64,000 nt of DNA from UBA7672 sp041166025 (GTDB lineage: Bacteria; Pseudomonadota; Alphaproteobacteria; Caulobacterales; Hyphomonadaceae), in contig JBEAMJ010000028.1 in the NCBI GenBank assembly GCA_041166025.1, positions 62,001 to 126,000 on the forward strand, given 5' to 3'. Under the pieces are notes generated by a model. It was not told the origin of the DNA. It did no database searches and worked only from the letters and a program-made list of their open reading frames with translations. This document shows, piece after piece, positions 26,619 to 35,293 of this stretch. Within the stretch, counting starts at the first letter, position 1. Each line of letters starts with the position of its first letter. A program made the translations under genes and the position numbers.

Positions 26619-26946
26619 TGGCGTGACCTCCCAGAATGTTGTTGAAGGCCGACCAGCGCCGCGTGGCCTCCTGAAGGACATCGCTACCTTTCTGCGTCAG
26701 GCGATAGGCCTTCCGCGCCGGCCCACTCTCCTGGATCAGCCACTCGGCGACCGTGAGGCCGTCACGCTCGAAGCTGTTCAGCAGCGGGTAAAGAGTACCC
26801 TCGGGGGCCGCCGCGCCAAGAAGATCGCGCAAGGCAACGGCCAGCCCGTAGCCATGCTTTGGGCCCTGCCCAAGGGCTGCCAGTGCGGCGAACGGCAAAA
26901 CGCTCTTGCGCCAGCGCCTCTCCCAGTCCTGGACCGTTTCGTCCAT
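26602..26946 (-). CDS. PadR family transcriptional regulator
   Basis: 114 residues, a winged-helix repressor of the short PadR class. The motif LPFAALAALGQGPKHGYGLAVALRDLLG... PEGTLYPLLNSFERDGLTVAEW shows the recognition helix and wing (P-E-G-T-L-Y-P-L-L is the usual family signature). It is the first gene of the operon with the HAAS protein and M23 peptidase, with a perfect inverted repeat 21 nt before its ATG, so autorepression is likely. Confidence 0.94.
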   Translation of the reverse strand: MDETVQDWERRWRKSVLPFAALAALGQGPKHGYGLAVALRDLLGAAAPEGTLYPLLNSFERDGLTVAEWLIQESGPARKAYRLTQKGSDVLQEATRRWSAFNNILGGHANVSLD

Positions 26947-26966
26947 CTTGCCGCCTCCATTTGTCC

Positions 26967-26993
26967 TACATACCTCGACTTTCGAGGTATGTA
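26967..26993. promoter_or_regulatory. PadR operator candidate (perfect inverted repeat)
   Basis: Arms TACATACCTCGA (26967-26978) and TCGAGGTATGTA (26982-26993) are exact reverse complements across a 3-nt spacer, with the centre about 34 nt before the padR ATG. Position, length and AT-rich ends suit a dimeric PadR site overlapping the promoter. No second copy was noticed elsewhere in the window. Confidence 0.8.
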
Positions 26994-27063
26994 AACATCT
27001 TCAAATCACACCGTTTTCGGTGTTTTCGATGGTCAGGGGTGCCGGATCAGGTGTTCAGACGCG

Positions 27064-27516
27064 TCACACGGCCTTGCGCCTTGCACGCATGACCGCCGCG
27101 TCGAGCGCCGAGAGGAATGCGGATCTGTCCTTCTGGGAAAAGGGCGCCGGACCCGACGTGATCTCGCCGAAGGACCGCAGGTGTTCCATCAGCCCGCGCG
27201 TGGCCAGCGCCGTCCCGATCATGTCCGTGGTGAAGACCTTGGCCGTCGGGGAGATCGCCTGAGCGCCCTGCTCCAGCACCCGTGCGGCGAGCGGGATGTC
27301 GTTGGTGACGACAACGTCGCCGCGCACGGCTCGCGTCGCGATCCAGTCGTCGGCGGCATCGGCGCCGGCTTCGACGAGGACGAACTGGATGCGCGGTTCG
27401 GCAGGCGTGCGGATGAAGGAGTTCGCAACGACGCGAACATCACAGCCGACTCGGCGCGCAACCTTGTAGATTTCGTCCTTCACCGGACAGGCGTCAGCGT
27501 CGACGTATATGATCAT
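27064..27516 (-). CDS. YaiI/YqxD family protein (DUF188)
   Basis: 150 residues beginning IIYVDADACPVKDEIYKVA, the family hallmark, with DIPLAARVLEQGAQAISPTAKVF and RGLMEHLRSFGEITSGPAPFSQKDRSAFLSALD later. The family has a PIN-like nuclease fold and unknown function. The ATG at 27516 is at the conserved start, so the longer frame from 27693 is rejected. The 240 bp to the next gene's stop hold nothing recognisable. Confidence 0.93.
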   Translation of the reverse strand: MIIYVDADACPVKDEIYKVARRVGCDVRVVANSFIRTPAEPRIQFVLVEAGADAADDWIATRAVRGDVVVTNDIPLAARVLEQGAQAISPTAKVFTTDMIGTALATRGLMEHLRSFGEITSGPAPFSQKDRSAFLSALDAAVMRARRKAV

Positions 27517-27756
27517 CGCGATGGTTTGAACGCGCAGGTCGAGCGTGTCCAGCGTTCCAGCATCCAAAGCGCGCCCCTCTCCTGACCTGATGGCAGGCGC
27601 CGTCACGGCGATCATGGTGGTCGCGTCGTTTGTGAGCGGAGCGTTGTGGAGCGGCGGGTGTTGGGGGCCGACTTCTCCCGGCATGGACGTCAAGTGCGCT
27701 TTGCTCGACCCGGCGCGCCTTGGGCCGCGGCTGAAATGGGCCGCATGATTGTGTGC

Positions 27757-28854
27757 CTAGTTCGGACGCGGCAGCAGTTCGCTCTGCCTGATCTCGGCCG
27801 TGCCCGCTGGCAGGTCGATGCGCAGGCCATCCCAGCCGATCACCCACTGGTCGGCAGGACGCACCGCGGCGACGCCTGCGAAAAAGGGAGGAAGGTTTAC
27901 CTGGGCTGAGGGGATGTGGTGCGAGTAGACGAGAAGCTTGACGCCGGCCTCGTTGGCGGTTTTCGCAGCGTCGAGCGGGCTGATATGATAATCGGGGATG
28001 TCCGCCATGATCTTGGCGACCCGCTCATTGCCGGCCGATTTCATCTGCTGCTGCGCCATACCGATGAGATTTGGAGCAAGCGATTCCGTCACCAGCACAT
28101 CGGCGCCCCTGGCATTCGCTGTAAAGTTGGCCGACGCGGCGGTGTCTCCGGAAACAACAACGGACCTGCCCTTCCAGTCGAAACGATAGCCGACAGCCGG
28201 CCGGATGGGATCATGGTCGACCTCGAAAGCCGTGACCACCAGATCGCCGTCCTGGAGGATCACTTCCTCCGCATCGAGGTTACCGATGAAGGCCTTGCCG
28301 AATTCCGCTGCGCGGAGAGGGGAGTTTGCAAGATCGACCACACCGGCGCCGTGGTGAGCCAGGCGAAGACGGGCGTCCTCCTCATAGGCAAGATTGAACC
28401 CGGCCACGAGATTGGTCACACCGCGGGGCCCGTGGACGGGCAGCATCTGGCGGCGGCCTGCGACCATCGTCTGCATGCGAAACTCGCCAAGATCGCCGAT
28501 ATGATCTGAGTGGAAGTGCGTAATGAAGATGCCGGCGATACGCGCGCCCGGGACCTGCATGCGGGCGAGCTGTTCCCAGCTCTCGGGACCTGTGTCGATC
28601 ACATAGGCCTTCTCGCCGGCGACAACCAGGGTACACGCCTTGGCGCGATTTGGGTCGGGCAGCGGTGAGGATGTCCCACACAGAATTACGCGCAGCGCCT
28701 TGCCGTCGAACACTTCGCTCATTGCCGGACTGAGCGGGGCAAGTGGCAACGGCTCGACCTGCTGCGCAACGGAGGCAGCGGGCGGGGCGACAGCTGGCGG
28801 GGCGACGCAGGCCGTCGCGAGAGCGGCGAGGACCATCATGCTGAGGCGCTTCAT
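27757..28854 (-). CDS. Metallo-beta-lactamase fold hydrolase, lipoprotein
   Basis: 365 residues. The lipobox is ATAC (Cys about residue 16) followed by a Pro/Ala linker, so the enzyme is periplasmic or surface-anchored. The MBL motif THFHSDHIGDLGE gives the HxHxDH zinc ligands; further ligands lie in PVHGPRG, VSGDTAASANF and the late SHHIPSA. The arrangement (VILCGTSSPLPDPNRAKAC start, Asp then His pair) is like arylsulfatase/RNase Z-type hydrolases. The substrate is unknown. The ATG at 28854 begins the signal; a longer frame from 28950 is rejected. Confidence 0.88.
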   Translation of the reverse strand: MKRLSMMVLAALATACVAPPAVAPPAASVAQQVEPLPLAPLSPAMSEVFDGKALRVILCGTSSPLPDPNRAKACTLVVAGEKAYVIDTGPESWEQLARMQVPGARIAGIFITHFHSDHIGDLGEFRMQTMVAGRRQMLPVHGPRGVTNLVAGFNLAYEEDARLRLAHHGAGVVDLANSPLRAAEFGKAFIGNLDAEEVILQDGDLVVTAFEVDHDPIRPAVGYRFDWKGRSVVVSGDTAASANFTANARGADVLVTESLAPNLIGMAQQQMKSAGNERVAKIMADIPDYHISPLDAAKTANEAGVKLLVYSHHIPSAQVNLPPFFAGVAAVRPADQWVIGWDGLRIDLPAGTAEIRQSELLPRPN

Positions 28855-28989
28855 CTCAGGTCTCCCGATCGCCCTGTCTGCGGGCAGGCGTTTGCTAGCA
28901 GCGGCGAGCCGGTGGCGCAAATGCGCGCCGCGGTTGATCAAGCCGTCCAATCAGGCATTGTGGGATCAGACAGACCCAGAGGGACCCGG

Positions 28990-29301
28990 ATGAAGCTCCA
29001 CCTTGCCTGCCTTGCTCTTGGCGCCGCGCTTATGGCGGCCTCCCCCGCCCATGCTCAGAGTGACGACATGAGCCCTGCACGCCTTCAGCAGCTTGATGAG
29101 AAGGCCTTGGCGCTGAAGCTGCCGACCAATCACGCGAAGGCAATAAGCGTCGCCAAGTCCAAAGGGATGGCGAGCGTCACCGAAATCAAGCTTACAACGC
29201 GCGGAAACTGGAAGGTTGAAGGCGTCGACAGGCAAGGCCGCAGGATCGAGATGCGCATCGACGGCAAAACCGCGAAGCTCGAGAAACTGGAGCGCGAGTA
29301 G
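28990..29301 (+). CDS. Small secreted PepSY-like protein
   Basis: 103 residues with a signal peptide ending SPAHA (residue about 22). The mature part (residues 40-103) has the form of a PepSY/propeptide-like ferredoxin unit: KAISVAKSKGMASVTEIKLTTRGNWKVEGVDRQGRRIEMRID. Such domains bind or inhibit proteases or have metal-stress roles; here nothing specific is known. It is divergent from the MBL lipoprotein gene by 135 bp and converges on pccA. Confidence 0.7.
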   Translation: MKLHLACLALGAALMAASPAHAQSDDMSPARLQQLDEKALALKLPTNHAKAISVAKSKGMASVTEIKLTTRGNWKVEGVDRQGRRIEMRIDGKTAKLEKLERE

Positions 29302-29310
29302 TCGCACGCG

Positions 29311-31308
29311 TCAGGCAAATTCGATCAGCACCTCGTCGGCCGCTACACTCGCGCCAGCGGCCGCATTGACGGACTTCACGACCCCATCGGCTTCGGCGCG
29401 GATGATGTTCTGCATCTTCATCGCCTCGACGATGCATACGGCCTCGCCGGACTTGACCTCCTGGCCGACCGCGACGGCGACGGACACAACGAGGCCGGGC
29501 ATCGGGCTCATGATGAGCTTTGAGGTGTCGGGTTTCTGCTTTTCCGGCAGGCGCGCATGAAGCTCGGCCTGAAGCGGCGTACAGACGCGAATGTGAGCCT
29601 CGACGCCAAGACGGCGGAGAACGAAGCCTTCCTCCGCGGTGGAGATCGTGAGTGCGTAGGGCTGATTGTCGAACATCAGCTCCATCATCGACATGCCTGG
29701 CCTCCAGGCCGTCGAAAGGCTGCGTGTCTTCCCGTCGGCAAACGTAATCTCGGCCTCGCCCATCTGCCAGACAATGTCGAGCGGTGTCGGTTTGCGCGAG
29801 ATGATTGCGACCCAGTCCTTGCGTTGCGGCCGGGCGGGCTCGATCCTGCCTGAAATCCCTGACATACGCGTGCGCATCAAGACATTGGCATAGGCGGCAG
29901 CGGCGATCAGCACCCGCTCTATCTCAGGAGAGGCCGTCGCGCCGTGGAAACCATTGGGGAATTCTTCCTTGATGTAGCCTGTCGTGATCTTGCCCGACTG
30001 GAAGCGTTTCTGGTCGAGCACAGCGGCGAGAAAGGGTGAGTTGTCCTGAATGCCCTGCACTTCCAGGCGCTCAAGCGCCTTCACATGCGTGGCGATTGCG
30101 GCTGCGCGGTCCTTCCCGTGCGTGATCAGCTTGGCGATCATCGGGTCATAGAACATCGAAATCTCGTCGCCTTCGCGCACGCCCGTGTCGATCCGAACTG
30201 TGCCTTCGGCAAGCCCGCCCTCGGCCGGGAAACGCATGCGCTTCAGGCGACCGATGGAAGGAAGAAAACCGCGATACGGATCCTCAGCGTAGATGCGCGA
30301 TTCCAGGGCCCAGCCGTCGATCTTCACATCCTTCTGCTTGATCGCAAGCTTTTCACCCGCTGCAACGCGAAGCATCTGCTCGACAAGGTCGTATCCGGTG
30401 ATGAGCTCCGTCACCGGATGTTCCACCTGGAGGCGAGTGTTCATCTCGAGGAAATAGAAGTTGCGACTTCCATCGACGATGAACTCCACAGTGCCGGCAC
30501 TGTCGTACTGCACGGCCTTTGCAAGCGCGACGGCCTGATCGCCCATCGCCTTGCGGGTCTCCGGGGTGAGGAAAGGCGACGGCGCCTCCTCGAAGACTTT
30601 CTGGTTGCGGCGCTGGATCGAGCACTCGCGCTCGTTGAGGTAGATGATGTTTCCGTGCTTGTCGCCGAGAACCTGAATTTCGATGTGCCGTGGCTGGTCG
30701 ACGAACTTCTCGATAAAGATCCGATCGTCGCCGAAGGACGAAATCGCTTCAGCACGCGCGCCTTCGAAGCCTTCCTTCGCTTCGGCAGCGTTCCATGCGA
30801 TCCGGAGGCCCTTGCCGCCGCCGCCGGCGGAGGCCTTGATCATCACAGGATAGCCTATCGAGTCTGCGATCTTCACGGCCTCCTTGGCGTCCGCGATCAA
30901 TCCCATGTGACCTGGAACCGTGTTGACGCCGGCTTCGGCGGCAAATTTTTTCGACGTGATCTTGTCGCCCATGGCCTCGATGGCGTGCGGATTGGGGCCG
31001 ATGAAGACGATCCTTTCGTCCTGCAGGCGTTTCGCGAAAGACGCGTTCTCCGACAGGAATCCAAAGCCGGGATGGACCGCCTCGGCCCCCGACTGTTTCA
31101 CGGCGGCGACGATCTTGTCCTGGACGAGATAGCTTTGAGCAGCTGGCGATCCGCCGATGTGAATGGCTTCATCGGCCATCTCGACAGCCATGGAACCGGC
31201 ATCTGCGTCTGAATAAACGACCACCGTCTTCACGCCCATGCGCCGCGCTGTCTTGATCACCCGGCAGGCGATCTCACCGCGATTGGCGATCAAGATTTTC
31301 CCGAACAT
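29311..31308 (-). CDS. pccA: Acetyl/propionyl-CoA carboxylase alpha subunit
   Basis: The biotin carboxylase/BCCP fusion (665 aa) that carboxylates biotin with ATP and bicarbonate, feeding the PccB carboxyltransferase. It shows the start FGKILIANRGEIACRVIKTARRMG, the ATP-grasp core (MIKASAGGGGKGLRIA, FIEKFVDQPRHIEIQVLGD, ECSIQRRNQKVFEEAPSP), the MNTRLQVEHPVTE loop, and a C-terminal biotinyl domain with EAMKMQN (Lys about 631). With PccB (35920-37452) and the mutase genes it forms the propionyl-CoA route to succinyl-CoA, although it is not adjacent to pccB. Confidence 0.95.
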   Translation of the reverse strand: MFGKILIANRGEIACRVIKTARRMGVKTVVVYSDADAGSMAVEMADEAIHIGGSPAAQSYLVQDKIVAAVKQSGAEAVHPGFGFLSENASFAKRLQDERIVFIGPNPHAIEAMGDKITSKKFAAEAGVNTVPGHMGLIADAKEAVKIADSIGYPVMIKASAGGGGKGLRIAWNAAEAKEGFEGARAEAISSFGDDRIFIEKFVDQPRHIEIQVLGDKHGNIIYLNERECSIQRRNQKVFEEAPSPFLTPETRKAMGDQAVALAKAVQYDSAGTVEFIVDGSRNFYFLEMNTRLQVEHPVTELITGYDLVEQMLRVAAGEKLAIKQKDVKIDGWALESRIYAEDPYRGFLPSIGRLKRMRFPAEGGLAEGTVRIDTGVREGDEISMFYDPMIAKLITHGKDRAAAIATHVKALERLEVQGIQDNSPFLAAVLDQKRFQSGKITTGYIKEEFPNGFHGATASPEIERVLIAAAAYANVLMRTRMSGISGRIEPARPQRKDWVAIISRKPTPLDIVWQMGEAEITFADGKTRSLSTAWRPGMSMMELMFDNQPYALTISTAEEGFVLRRLGVEAHIRVCTPLQAELHARLPEKQKPDTSKLIMSPMPGLVVSVAVAVGQEVKSGEAVCIVEAMKMQNIIRAEADGVVKSVNAAAGASVAADEVLIEFA

Positions 31309-31365
31309 CCACTACCCCGGCGAGCCCAGAACTGTGACGGCAAGGTGACCATAAGGCCTTTGCGG

Positions 31366-31842
31366 TCAAGGCGAATCTGTCTCGCGGGGAGCTGACCGTT
31401 CGTCGCTGTGCATGAGCCGCGCTTCGAGCAAACCCATCCGGTTGGTCACCGACACCAGGAAGGCGGTCGACCAGCCGATCAGCAGGAACCCATTGGCGCC
31501 TTCGATAGCCCCGATCAATCGATGTGGCTCGCTCAGCGTCAGATCGCCATAGCCAAGGGTCGAGAATGATGTGGTCGAGAAATAGAGCGCCGCCTCAATC
31601 CCCGGGAACTCGTCCAATGCGAGATAGAGCCCCGCATAGGTCCAGATTTCCACAGTGTGCATCAACACAAGCCCAAAGACTGTAAGGAGAATGGTCACCC
31701 CCTTCTGCAGGCCCGTGCCCGCCCGAAGCCTTCTGGGAATTTTCGTGTTCAGAAGGGCGATCAGACCCGCCAGGCCGAAAAAGTGAAAAACGACGGTGAG
31801 TCCGACCATGCCGGAGGCGATCAGCAGGTTGTGCGCGAGCAT
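31366..31842 (-). CDS. Ion channel protein, potassium-type filter
   Basis: 158 residues with three hydrophobic segments and the K+ filter TTSFSTLGYGDL (GYG). The first helix (residues 1-25) precedes a two-helix pore unit, so it is a small Ion_trans_2-type channel subunit that would assemble as a tetramer. The short C-terminal tail is cytoplasmic, with no RCK domain. The ATG at 31842 is chosen; an upstream frame from 31875 is unlikely. It lies between pccA and the GIY-YIG gene. Confidence 0.82.
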   Translation of the reverse strand: MLAHNLLIASGMVGLTVVFHFFGLAGLIALLNTKIPRRLRAGTGLQKGVTILLTVFGLVLMHTVEIWTYAGLYLALDEFPGIEAALYFSTTSFSTLGYGDLTLSEPHRLIGAIEGANGFLLIGWSTAFLVSVTNRMGLLEARLMHSDERSAPRETDSP

Positions 31843-31991
31843 GTGTTTCTCCTCGATGGCCTTCGATTGGCACACACGGCGGCTGACATGAGATGGCGGC
31901 AGATCAAATCCGCTGCCCCCGGGGCGATTCAGGTGTCATTAACCGTGTCAGAACGACAGTCCGCCACCTGAAGACAAGTGCGGGGACGCGC

Positions 31992-32459
31992 ATGCTGCTT
32001 TTCTTCTTCGGCAGGCACGGTTGGACCGGTGAGTCAGGCCGGACCTACACGTTCAAGTGCGCCCTCACCAAACGCGGCATTCCGGACGATTCTGGAGGCA
32101 TCTACGTCTTCGTCCGCCGCCGCTTCGGCTTCTTCCTGAAGGCGCTCTATGTCGGCAAGGCGGCGAACCTTCGCGAACGACTTCTGGGCCACGAAAAGTG
32201 GGGCAAGGCCTGGTGGTTGCTCGGCGCGACCGAAAGACACGTCATGCGCGTTGCCACGGAAGAAGAGCGCCGCATGATCGAGGAGGACCTGATCCGCGGG
32301 CTCAAACCCAAGCTCAACGACGTACAAATGCCCCGGCACGAGAACGACGCCCCGAACACGCCCGCACTCAAGCGTTCCTGGCAGTGGCGGCGGGCGATCT
32401 CGCGCTGGCTGAAATCGCTGACGGGACAGCGCCAGGGCGAGAGCCCCGCGAAGGGCTAG
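31992..32459 (+). CDS. GIY-YIG-like domain protein
   Basis: 155 residues. After a short hydrophobic start the GIY-YIG core appears as GIYVFVRRRF...LYVGKAANLRERLLGH, then the helix with Glu (ATEEERRMIEEDLIRGLKPKLND) as in UvrC-type nucleases. The C-terminal 40 residues are basic and Trp-rich. The start ATG at 31992 sits on the first strand; the frame from 31893 is too long. It may be a single-strand nicking or repair nuclease; the partner and target are unknown. Confidence 0.78.
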   Translation: MLLFFFGRHGWTGESGRTYTFKCALTKRGIPDDSGGIYVFVRRRFGFFLKALYVGKAANLRERLLGHEKWGKAWWLLGATERHVMRVATEEERRMIEEDLIRGLKPKLNDVQMPRHENDAPNTPALKRSWQWRRAISRWLKSLTGQRQGESPAKG

Positions 32460-32460
32460 G

Positions 32461-33423
32461 CTACGCCCCGACCAGGTTCCGCGGCCTGCCGCCAGACAGC
32501 ACCGCGGCGAGACCTTCAAGAGCCAGCTCCAGCATGGCGATACGCGTTTCCAGAGTTGCGCTGCCGATGTGAGGAAGCAGGAACGTGTTGTCCAGCTCGT
32601 TGAGGCGGGTGTCGTAGCTCGGTTCCTTCTGGAAGACATCGAGCCCCGCCGCGCCGACCTGGCCCGACCTCAGCGCGTCCAGAAGTGCATCCTCGTCCAC
32701 CAGGGAACCGCGAGCTGTGTTCACTAAGAGTGCGCCATGCGGCAGCAGGGCAAGGCGCTCGCGAGTCATCAGCACGCCCTTCCCGCCCGGCAAGTTGAGA
32801 CTCAGCACCTGACAGCGCGGAAGCATCTCTTCCAATGTCGCGAAGTAGCGCGCATCGCCTTCAAGCTCAGCCCTGAGACGCGTGCGGTTGTGATACAGGA
32901 TCGGCATCCGAAATCCACGCGCCCGCTCAGCCACAGCGCGACCGATGCGTCCCATGCCGACAATTCCCATCGTTTTGCCCGTCACATCGACGCCGAGACC
33001 CTGGAAGAAGCCGTTCCGGACCTTCCAGCCGGCATCCATGTTGCGGACATGCTCCTTGGCCCGGCGGGCGGCGCCGAGCAGGAGAAGCATGTGGGTGTCA
33101 GCGGTGGCGTCGGTGAGCACGTCGGGCGTATTGCAGACCAGAATGTTGCGCGCGCTCGCCGCGGCAATGTCGATATGATCGTAGCCGACACTGGTTGTCG
33201 CGATGACCTTCACACTGGCTGGCAGACGGGCGATCTGGTCCGCACGCCAGGGCATGCCCAGCGATACGAGCAAGCCGTCCGGCCCGTGCTGGTCCGCAAG
33301 TGCAATCACCTCGTCTGTCTTGAGATGACGGTCAGGCGCAATGCAATCGAACACCTGCTCAACCCGTCCCTGCATCACGCTGGGGATCGGCAGGGAAGCA
33401 ACAATGCGCCCCAGTCGACTCAA
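32461..33423 (-). CDS. D-2-hydroxyacid dehydrogenase (glyoxylate/hydroxypyruvate reductase type)
   Basis: 320 residues, NAD(P)H-dependent. Rossmann motif GIVGMGRIGRAVAERARGF (about residues 150-170), then VNTARGSLVDEDALLDAL and the catalytic His in LLPHIGSATLETR, with Arg in NTARG-like context and Glu in FQKEPSYD. It probably reduces glyoxylate or hydroxypyruvate. The start is TTG at 33423 overlapping the MFS stop (TTGA), so translation is coupled to the transporter; an internal ATG at 33375 is an alternative. Confidence 0.92.
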   Translation of the reverse strand: MSRLGRIVASLPIPSVMQGRVEQVFDCIAPDRHLKTDEVIALADQHGPDGLLVSLGMPWRADQIARLPASVKVIATTSVGYDHIDIAAASARNILVCNTPDVLTDATADTHMLLLLGAARRAKEHVRNMDAGWKVRNGFFQGLGVDVTGKTMGIVGMGRIGRAVAERARGFRMPILYHNRTRLRAELEGDARYFATLEEMLPRCQVLSLNLPGGKGVLMTRERLALLPHGALLVNTARGSLVDEDALLDALRSGQVGAAGLDVFQKEPSYDTRLNELDNTFLLPHIGSATLETRIAMLELALEGLAAVLSGGRPRNLVGA

Positions 33424-35126
33424 GACTTGCTCTGCGTATCGCCTTCGCCCGAATAGTGGTGGATGTCGCGCTTGTAGGTTTCGGGCAGGAAGAACAGCGC
33501 GACGACGAAGGTCACGCCGGCGATGATGACGGGATACCAGATGCCGGCATAAATATTGCCCGTTGAAGCAACGATCGCGAAGGCGATCGTCGGCAACAGC
33601 CCCCCAAACCAGCCATTGCCGAGGTGATACGGCAGCGACATCGACGTGTAGCGCACGCGGGCCGGGAACAGCTCAACCAGCATCGCAGCCATGGGACCGT
33701 AGACCATTGCAGTGCACAGCTGCGTGAAGAACAGCAGCATCACGACCATGAAGGTATTGACGGCGTTCTTGTCGGCGTTTGCGGGATAACCAGCGGCCTT
33801 CAGGGCAGCGCTGACATCCTTATTGTAGTCGGCGATCATCTTCGCCCGGTCTTCTGGCGAGAGAGTGGCGGTGGTGTTCTCGACATTTGGCGCCACATAG
33901 CTTTGCCCGCCGATCACGACCTCGGCGATGCTGCCCGGAGGCGTGGCCTCGGCATTGTAGCTCACGCCTGCACGGGTGAGCAGCGCCTTGGCGACATCGC
34001 ATGACTGCTGGTCGAACTTGTTCCGGCCGACTGGATCAAACTGCAGACTGCAGGCATTCGGGTCTGCGCGCACCACCACGGGAGCGCTCGCGACCGCCTG
34101 CGCCAGGGCGGGGTTCGCTGCCTGGGTCAGCATATTGAACAGTGGGAAGTACGTCAGGACCGGTATCAGCAGGCCCGCAAGGATCAGATTGCGGCGGCCG
34201 ATCTTGTCTGACAGCCAGCCAAAGAAGACGTAGAACGGCGTACCCACGAGCAGCGAGAGCGCAACCAGCGTATCGGCCTGAGCTGGGTCCACCCGGAGCG
34301 TCTGCTTGAGGTAGGTGAGGCCGTAGAACGTACCCGTATACCAGACCACAGCCTGGCCCGCGGCGCAGCCGAACAGGGCGACGAGAACCCATTTGAGATT
34401 GCTCCACCGGCCGAAGGCTTCGGAGAGCGGCGCCTTGGATGTCGCAGCCTCTTCTTTCATCTTGAGAAAGACCGGGCTCTCGTTGAGCTGCAACCGGATC
34501 CAGATCGAAATCAGCAGCAGGAAAACAGACAGAAGGAAGGGGACGCGCCATCCCCACTCGTTGAAGGCCTCGGGAGACATTGTCTGGCGGATGGCCAGAA
34601 TGACCATCAGCGAGACGAACAAGCCGATCGTGGCGGTTATCTGGATCCACGACGTGAAGAAACCGCGGCGGTTGGGCGGAGCATGCTCAGCAATGTAGGT
34701 CGCTGCACCGCCGTATTCGCCGCCGATCGCCAGGCCCTGCAGCACGCGCAGCGCGACAAGAAGGATGGGCGCCCAGATTCCAATCTGGTCCGCCCCCGGC
34801 AGCAGGCCAACCAGGAAAGTGGAGATGCCCATGATCACCATGGTGACCAGGAAGGTGTTCTTGCGGCCGACAATGTCGCCGATGCGACCGAACACCAGCG
34901 CCCCGAACGGCCGCACGACGAATCCCGCAGCGAACGTCGCCAGCGCCAGGATGTATCCCGTCGTTTCGTTCACGCCGGTGTAGAAGTGCATGTTGATGTT
35001 GGCGACCAGCGCGCCGTAGAGGAAGAAATCGTACCATTCGAACATGGTGCCGACGCTGGATGCGCCGATCACAAGCACCTCGTTCTGCTTTTTGGACGCG
35101 CTTGCGCCCTCAGCGGCGGTTTCCAT
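33420..35126 (-). CDS. MHS-family MFS transporter with large extracytoplasmic loop
   Basis: 568 residues, longer than usual for metabolite:H+ symporters (about 430-450). The signature ASSVGTMFEWYDFFLYGAL, FVVRPFGALVFGRIGDIVGRKNTFL and GGEYGGAATYIAEHAPPNRRGFFTS identify the MHS group (shikimate/proline/alpha-ketoglutarate type). About 100 extra residues with two Cys (NACSLQF and SCDVAK) lie in a loop in the C-terminal half (DNA about 33770-34060). The substrate is unknown; coupling to a 2-hydroxyacid dehydrogenase suggests an organic acid. Confidence 0.93.
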   Translation of the reverse strand: METAAEGASASKKQNEVLVIGASSVGTMFEWYDFFLYGALVANINMHFYTGVNETTGYILALATFAAGFVVRPFGALVFGRIGDIVGRKNTFLVTMVIMGISTFLVGLLPGADQIGIWAPILLVALRVLQGLAIGGEYGGAATYIAEHAPPNRRGFFTSWIQITATIGLFVSLMVILAIRQTMSPEAFNEWGWRVPFLLSVFLLLISIWIRLQLNESPVFLKMKEEAATSKAPLSEAFGRWSNLKWVLVALFGCAAGQAVVWYTGTFYGLTYLKQTLRVDPAQADTLVALSLLVGTPFYVFFGWLSDKIGRRNLILAGLLIPVLTYFPLFNMLTQAANPALAQAVASAPVVVRADPNACSLQFDPVGRNKFDQQSCDVAKALLTRAGVSYNAEATPPGSIAEVVIGGQSYVAPNVENTTATLSPEDRAKMIADYNKDVSAALKAAGYPANADKNAVNTFMVVMLLFFTQLCTAMVYGPMAAMLVELFPARVRYTSMSLPYHLGNGWFGGLLPTIAFAIVASTGNIYAGIWYPVIIAGVTFVVALFFLPETYKRDIHHYSGEGDTQSKS

Positions 35127-35293
35127 GGATCGTCTCTCCCCGGGCGGGCTGCCGAAGCGCCAGCGACCTTGTTTGTGCGCAAGCTGCAACGGCATGACGC
35201 GAAGGGCAAGGCGAAACGCGGTCGCGGATCGGCGAGATGCCTTGCAGCTGCGCCGGCATGAGCGCAGGTTCCTCACGAAACAGGGAGGTCGCC

